64,000 nt of DNA from Apostichopus japonicus (taxonomy: Eukaryota > Echinodermata > Holothuroidea > Aspidochirotida > Stichopodidae), in assembly GCF_037975245.1 (NCBI RefSeq), contig NC_092581.1, positions 2,988,001-3,052,000 of the forward strand, read 5' to 3'. Under the pieces are notes generated by a model. The model made no database searches and had not been told where the DNA came from. It saw only the letters and a program-made list of their open reading frames with translations. Below are positions 61,201 to 64,000 of this stretch, one piece after another. Both the position numbers and the translations under genes were made by a program. How positions within the stretch are numbered: the stretch's first letter is position 1; each line of letters begins with the position of its first letter.

Positions 61201-62277
61201 CATTTTGGGGTGACACGTGGTACAAAAAAAATGCCAACGTCTTTACCGACGCCTATAGGCCTACAGCATATACACTTGAGTCCGTCCGAACGGCATGAAA
61301 TAAAAAAAGCAACGTTCTTTGCGAGAATTCAACAATTCTCAGCTACCTTTTTTTTCTGAAAAATTTGCAAGGCCAAACTGGCAACACTAATGTGCACTAC
61401 AGGAGGCAGTTTTGTTATTTATATTTGTTATAGTTTTGTAAGTTTTTCTCATTGTCAGGCTGCCTTACTTAGCTACAGTGTTTGCTTTGGAGAGTGCGAT
61501 TGCAGGCGGTCCTGCATAACTTCCTCAAATCTTGGATACAAATTTTCATTGGGGGGACGGGGGGAAATTCCCGCTTTCCTTGAACTCCTGGAAAATGTTT
61601 TTACGACTGAACAGAAAAATCAACCACTGGTTAACAAATCTAGATTCTACTGTATATTTTAAGTTGTGTAGTTATCACATCGACAGCCTACAGTATACTG
61701 AGAGATATTTGTGCTGACAGAACAAAAAACTATTAAGTGGTTTTCTGGCAGTCAGTCACATGATAACAATTTCTTTAATGAAGTATTACCTTGTAAATAC
61801 TGTAAGTGCAGTACAGTAATATACAGTAATGAAGCTAAATAAATCAACAACTTTGCTTTGAGTTGTTCTATGCAGGAAAACCTCACACTGGGCAAATTAT
61901 AAACAAACTTGAAAATGTTGAGCAAAGATTTGTTGGTGTTGTTGCTAGAATAGGACCTGACCCAGTGTCCTCACAATAACAATTCAAAAACGTTACAGAC
62001 CAGGTCACTGTTTGAGATTCATTTGCCATTCTTGTAAAAAAAAATTCTTTTCAAAATTAAATATAAAAGTTTGGTTTGGATTCTCAGAGTTAGGTAGCCT
62101 ACATATACAGTAGTTTTAACATTATAAAGGAGAAATGACATTAATTTCTTTTTAACACATTAATGAAACATACCTGTGATTCCTATTAAGACTGAAACTC
62201 CAAAAGCAGCAAAGAAACAGATGAAGACGAGCACAAACTGTCTCTTCGTGAGAGTATAAAGTCTCATTTGCACCGAC
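37188..62277 (-). CDS. TMEM181: TMEM181-like seven-transmembrane protein, 15 exons
   Basis: Orthologue of TMEM181 (GPR178), a member of the GOLD-domain seven-transmembrane (GOST) group with Wntless and GPR107; its biochemical role is poorly known. Exons, 5' to 3' on the minus strand: 62277-62174, 57857-57808, 55875-55791, 54352-54225, 52506-52387, 49550-49470, 45446-45347, 44595-44468, 43722-43573, 43059-42957, 41389-41338, 39419-39337, 38383-38294, 37841-37796, 37257-37188. All phases match and no stop occurs in 459 residues counted from ATG at 62267. Layout: N-terminal hydrophobic anchor, a luminal/extracellular domain with N-glycosylation sequons at N49, N63 and N73, seven membrane helices from about residue 170 to 415, and an acidic tail. 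The first exon here has a good acceptor, so an upstream exon (5' UTR or N-terminal extension) probably lies beyond 62278, possibly outside the window. Confidence 0.92.
37796..37841 (-). CDS. TMEM181: TMEM181 exon, residues 422-436, cytoplasmic tail
   Basis: 46-nt exon reading DNPTFAMLNESEDDM, matching vertebrate DNPAFSMLNDSDDD. Acceptor TTTAAAG|AT, donor GG|GTAAGTT with two bases carried over. Confidence 0.9.
38294..38383 (-). CDS. TMEM181: TMEM181 exon downstream of the AT-AC intron, TM7
   Basis: Reads (S)AEFLAFYSLLNLYLYTMAF then VYSPSKNAYK, almost the vertebrate SAEFLSFYGLLNFYLYTLAF. No AG occurs within about 60 nt upstream on the coding strand; the intron ends TTCTCAC|CGG. Donor AAGG|GTAAGT. 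Confidence 0.9.
38384..39336 (-). other. TMEM181: Predicted U12-type AT-AC intron of TMEM181
   Basis: 953-bp intron. Donor on the coding strand is ATATCCTTTT (plus 39336-39327), a full U12 AT-AC match; acceptor is CTCAC (ends at 38384); branch candidate CACCTTGAC has its A 14 nt from the acceptor (38398). Splicing here joins AAC-T|CG-GCG to read N-S-A-E-F, exactly the conserved protein sequence, and no GT-AG choice does so. Confidence 0.85.
38936..39283. repeat. 174-bp tandem duplication inside the AT-AC intron
   Basis: 38936-39109 and 39110-39283 both read AGGCTTACCCTACAATTTG ... AACACACACACCCCACCTGC ... CCCACATCCCTCAGATCT. It lies wholly within the U12-type intron and leaves its ends intact. 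Confidence 0.9.
39337..39419 (-). CDS. TMEM181: TMEM181 exon upstream of the AT-AC intron
   Basis: Reads STIITILRFGVSIIKENFVS then ELSTYYKN; LRFG...NFVxELSTxYxN matches vertebrates. Acceptor TCGACAG|CAC. There is no GT donor at the right place; the exon ends AACT and is followed by ATATCCTTTT, the U12 AT-AC donor, with the last T completing Ser392 together with the next exon. Confidence 0.88.
40590..41150. repeat. Degenerate repeats with GCTGTACAGCTG and ACAGACCTG
   Basis: Motifs such as ATGCTGTACA(G/A)(C/T)TG followed by CACAGACCTG and a GTACAGAGTTG-type segment recur four to five times at about 90-150 bp spacing. Likely an old, decayed tandem array. Confidence 0.5.
41338..41389 (-). CDS. 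TMEM181: TMEM181 exon, residues 347-363, TM6 first half
   Basis: 52-nt exon reading NLRLQFMTILMLCVVIA, matching vertebrate DLRLKFLTALTFVVLVI. Acceptor CTTTGCAG|AT, donor GCGAG|GTGAGTA; Ser364 is split with the next exon. Confidence 0.9.
41872..42462. repeat. 11-bp satellite, TAGTTACAATG
   Basis: About 54 degenerate copies of TAGTTACAATG, with variant TAGCTACAATT, in the TMEM181 intron between 41389 and 42957. Variants alternate in short blocks, suggesting higher-order duplication. Confidence 0.9.
42957..43059 (-). CDS. TMEM181: TMEM181 exon, residues 313-346, TM5
   Basis: Reads ALITIFFIFGGLYLLYLLFL then VIRAFTELRSLPYM; YLLFLVIRAxxELRxxPY is shared with vertebrates. Acceptor TTTTTCAG|GCA, donor ATGA|GTAAGT. 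Confidence 0.93.
43573..43722 (-). CDS. TMEM181: TMEM181 exon, residues 263-312, TM4
   Basis: 50 codons reading SDRKWMKFYLPKAIIVGAMW, IIGITMTCWQQYRGLYDPTF and NYKVDSGNFV. FYLPK, LxDPxxxYxVDxGNF are TMEM181 signatures. Acceptor CGACAG|AGC, donor GTG|GTGAGTT. Confidence 0.95.
44108..44425 (+). repeat. Dispersed repeat with TATAGCGCTTTATACCAGC motif
   Basis: TATAGCGCTTTATACCAGCA and TCTCAAAGCGCTTTACAGAT are followed by TTACCTCACAGGTACCCATT and CAAGGACACAACGTAATGAA, then GGATCACGATTCCAACGCCT, an order I know from dispersed repeats in marine invertebrate genomes. A shorter relative is at 16390-16470. Class uncertain (SINE-like or DNA repeat). Confidence 0.5.
44468..44595 (-). CDS. TMEM181: TMEM181 exon, residues 220-262, TM3
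   Basis: Reads NPIFPLIFLVNSWVPLIVDN then IFQTTFLSALLLFWLCTYHG and IRQ. NSWxP and FWLCxYHGIR match vertebrate TMEM181. Acceptor CCACAG|AT, donor CAG|GTGGGTA. Confidence 0.95.
45347..45446 (-). CDS. TMEM181: TMEM181 exon, residues 187-219, end of TM1 and TM2
   Basis: Reads CMFAHALRKFSIRDWSIEQK then WLSVLLPLLLLYN, nearly identical to the vertebrate protein. Acceptor CTTACAG|TGC, donor AACA|GTAAGTC; Asn220 is split with the next exon. Confidence 0.95.
45447..49469 (-). other. TMEM181 intron, no recognised gene
   Basis: About 4 kb, AT-rich; a C/T-rich low-complexity stretch at 47840-48050. Open frames are short and show no family features. Confidence 0.65.
49470..49550 (-). CDS. TMEM181: TMEM181 exon, residues 160-186, TM1
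   Basis: Reads FRSYNPIFSNMEIWFRF then IFLVLTFIVT: the conserved YNPxFSxxEIWFRF motif leading into the first helix of the seven-helix core. Acceptor TGCATACAG|TTT after a long pyrimidine tract, donor ACG|GTGAGTG. 27 codons in phase 0. Confidence 0.9.
49751..49957. repeat. 28-bp minisatellite with CGCTTTCTGAGAAATG core
   Basis: Around seven copies, for example AGAAACCCGCTTTCTGAGAA; the antisense frame is open only because the period and the code happen to agree. Confidence 0.85.
51249..51712. repeat. 20-bp satellite, CCCATTTTATGGTATAATAC
   Basis: Some 22 copies with small length changes in the TMEM181 intron between 49550 and 52387. One copy carries an expanded C run at 51669-51678. Confidence 0.9.
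52387..52506 (-). CDS. TMEM181: TMEM181 exon, residues 120-159, luminal domain
   Basis: Exactly 40 codons reading KSGCQPILLAHVGVLEYAKY, HFVITLAGLE and on to SISFC; matches vertebrate CAEIIVAHLGYLNYTQYTVI. Acceptor ACTTCAG|AAG, donor TGC|GTAAGTG. Two Cys (with the one in the previous exon) could form a disulphide. Confidence 0.88.
54225..54352 (-). CDS. TMEM181: TMEM181 exon, residues 77-119, luminal domain
   Basis: Reads YKKDKFQSDLAVTVSIRGAK onward to NHDRSLICSK; matches the vertebrate pattern MTVKVDG...NRTRTLTC. The acceptor is CCCAAAG|AT, selected because the obvious TTTCAG site creates a stop with the preceding T. A second in-frame acceptor three codons inside (AAAAAAG|AC) is possible. 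Donor AAG|GTAAGAG. Confidence 0.8.
54472..54511. repeat. ATATCTAT microsatellite
   Basis: Mixed (AT)n and (ATCT)n tract just upstream of the TMEM181 exon at 54225-54352, on the intron side. Confidence 0.85.
55791..55875 (-). CDS. TMEM181: TMEM181 exon, residues 49-76, three N-glycosylation sequons
   Basis: Reads NDSFSLESPTLNKFNRSLWL then TAVINSTD. NDS, NRS and NST are N-glycosylation sequons, consistent with a luminal or extracellular domain. LWLTAV matches vertebrate LWLTCV. The acceptor after a strong pyrimidine tract (CACATTCCAG|AAT) was preferred to a weaker GGAG site 20 nt inside. Donor GATT|GTAAGTA. Confidence 0.82.
56000..56350. repeat. AGCTTGGTGGAGAGAAGGGT purine-rich repeat
   Basis: GAAGCTTGGTGGAGAGAAGG and GGTAGCTTGG recur at irregular spacing of roughly 60-100 bp within a G/A-rich stretch of a TMEM181 intron. 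Confidence 0.7.
57808..57857 (-). CDS. TMEM181: TMEM181 exon, residues 32-48
   Basis: Short 50-nt exon reading GPSIDVSFSTVRSNANT. Acceptor TGACAG|GT, donor ACC|GTAAGTA. It completes Gly32 from the previous exon and ends on a codon boundary. Similarity to vertebrate TMEM181 is weak here, so the call rests on splice sites, phase and position. Confidence 0.75.
57858..62173 (-). other. First TMEM181 intron in the window
   Basis: 4.3 kb, AT-rich, with an 11-bp repeat at 58244, G and C runs (58445, 60230) and no recognised gene or element. Confidence 0.7.
58244..58301. repeat. 11-bp tandem repeat, GCATAGAGGGC
   Basis: Five consecutive near-copies of GCATAGAGGGA/C in a TMEM181 intron. Confidence 0.75.
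62174..62277 (-). CDS. TMEM181: TMEM181 exon with MRLYTL start and first hydrophobic segment
   Basis: Reads SVQ then MRLYTLTKRQFVLVF and a hydrophobic stretch to GVSVLIGITG, a signal-anchor or first membrane helix. Acceptor ATCCTCAG|GTCGG, donor CACAG|GTATGT. The Met at 62267 is the proposed start, by analogy with the vertebrate isoform starting MRLYTL; the three codons before it remain open, so an upstream start cannot be excluded. Confidence 0.85.
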
Positions 62278-64000
62278 CTGAGGATGGAATAAATAAAAAA
62301 ATGATATTTACACAATTACTGTAAAATCACGCTTCTTGTGAAAATGAGTGTGAAATTGACTTGGACCGACGACGACTGACTCCAACGGTAATTTAGCAAT
62401 TAGAAATTTGACGATATGTCTAGGCTCTTTTAGGCACCAGAAGGTGTGACAAAAAACCAGTGGTTAAATTTTTATGCAGTTTTTGTCGCATCACACAGTA
62501 CAGTATATAGAAGGAATATTAAAATGGTGACCGTGAGTTAGTATGAGCATACAGTATGATGATGATACTGCAGACAAGTGCGTAGTGCAGTATCTAAAAA
62601 GGTCAGATAAAATGATATTAAATGACGCGCTTTGACTGTAGCATGTAGTGCAGTACCCATAGGAGCAAAGAATGATATATTCATACTATGTCATACTTCA
62701 AACAGCAGTAATGGAAGGTAATGGAGGAACAAAGTATGAATGTGAATTAACGGTAATACTTGTACAAGGACCGCTGATGCAGTAACAATGGAACACATTA
62801 AATGGTTTTACAAATACGACTTAAAATATAGAAGCAGTAACGCGTCAAAACCAGTTCTCAAAGTTCATGAAAGAAGGATAGTAAGCATGTAACTACTGTA
62901 TAACACTATGCATTATATTCAATTATTCATACAGAAAGACATGCTGGTTAAATGACCTGTTATACTGTATTTACCACAATGCTGTAATGTTCAGAAGAAT
63001 GAAGAAATTGCCATGTATATATTACATGAACTTCTCTTACAGAGAACACCTACAGGTACAAGAAAAGTTGACATTCTGAAAAGCAACAAACCAAACAAAA
63101 CCTACCGTTTTGACCAAGCCATACTCTACGGTATTTTTACAAGCAAACCTGTCCCCAACCAGTTGAAACCTTTCACAGAAATGACTAACTACTGTAAGTT
63201 ACTACAAACGTATTTTAAACTTGGCAGTAAATAGTACTTTAGTATCCAGCATCAAAAGGCAGCTTTTTACAAGACAGCACTCCCTTCCCTATAAGTACGC
63301 TTTATTAGGGTTTGAATGGGTGCATGCGGTAAGCCTGAGGGGAAACTATTAACAAACTAATATACTGTGAATTGTAAAGGTCAAAGAGCTAGTCAAGCAG
63401 TGCGGTACATTATATCATTTACACAGTGACGTTGAGGGCAACTGAGAACCAACAGATCTTGGGCGTAAATATTTGCTTAGTTGATCAACCTTACATCCTT
63501 AAGTAGCTAGGGAACACCAATTGCATGGTTATTATCAACGATTACATCCTACGTCAAGAGATATCAGCTTTTTAAAGCACCTCTAACCATTCTTCTTTTG
63601 CTACATATAACTTTTTTTTTGCTGTATATAACTTTTTTTAACCAATAGCTAAAATCCTACTCATTTTTCAAATACATTTGATAATTTTATATTAAATAGT
63701 TGAAAAAGTTCTGAGGCACTCTTTTATAATTACTATGTATACAGTATTTGCGTGTCTGGGATTACAACAACAAAAATTCCCAGATCGAATGGAATTAATT
63801 TATTGACAATTTGCAAATATGCGATCAAATTTTCTAGAAGGGTTCCTTGGTGTAGCTTGATTATTTGCATATATATTACTTGAAGTAATTATGCAAATGC
63901 ATACATCATACCTTTAAAGTCCACCGTACACAACACGACTAATCAAGACCAGGTGCAACTCAACAGTGGTTACATGAAAAGTCTTGGATGGTCGGGGAGT
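62278..64000. other. Upstream flank of the MRLYTL exon
   Basis: AT-rich, no convincing exon. The acceptor at 62278-62279 implies an upstream TMEM181 exon here or beyond the window; a 35-nt minus-strand block ending at the GTAAGAG near 63040 is possible but unsupported. Confidence 0.5.

Overview
This window is animal genomic DNA: AT-rich, with long introns, GT-AG splice sites, many satellites and decayed transposons, and frequent runs of 8-14 C or G. Protein similarity points to a non-vertebrate deuterostome or similar marine invertebrate (an echinoderm would fit); this is an inference from gene content and repeat style, not a species call.

Two genes can be assembled end to end by eye, and they converge tail to tail. 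On the plus strand, an orthologue of the AMPK-related kinase HUNK runs from 11145 to 31933 in eight coding exons (2232 nt, 743 residues), with all kinase catalytic motifs intact and a long Ser/Lys-rich tail. On the minus strand, an orthologue of the seven-transmembrane protein TMEM181 runs from about 62277 down to 37188 in fifteen exons whose phases all match (459 residues from the Met at 62267). One TMEM181 intron (38384-39336) has ATATCC/AC ends and a U12-type branch site, so it is a predicted minor-spliceosome AT-AC intron.

Region by region: 1-3400 has two candidate exons of an unidentified minus-strand gene, the better one encoding a hydrophobic segment. Positions 3400-11100 carry a hAT-type MITE with 8-bp target duplication (4030-4406), a 1.8-kb element with about 350-bp inverted ends flanked by TTAA (6001-7780) and a complex inverted repeat built around CGACATATGTCG (9190-9915). 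HUNK intron 2 (11801-25838) holds a frameshifted SAMD3-like pseudogene (15033-16985), tandem duplications, inverted-repeat elements, a TAGGCCTA/AT microsatellite and a 5'-truncated LINE tail with a 12-bp target duplication. HUNK exons 3-8 follow. The convergent intergenic region (31934-37187) is low-complexity. The TMEM181 introns carry 11-bp, 20-bp and 28-bp satellites and dispersed repeats.

HUNK and TMEM181 share no known pathway; their adjacency is only a matter of position. Coordinates of exons come from reading splice sites, frame and remembered family similarity, without any alignment run.
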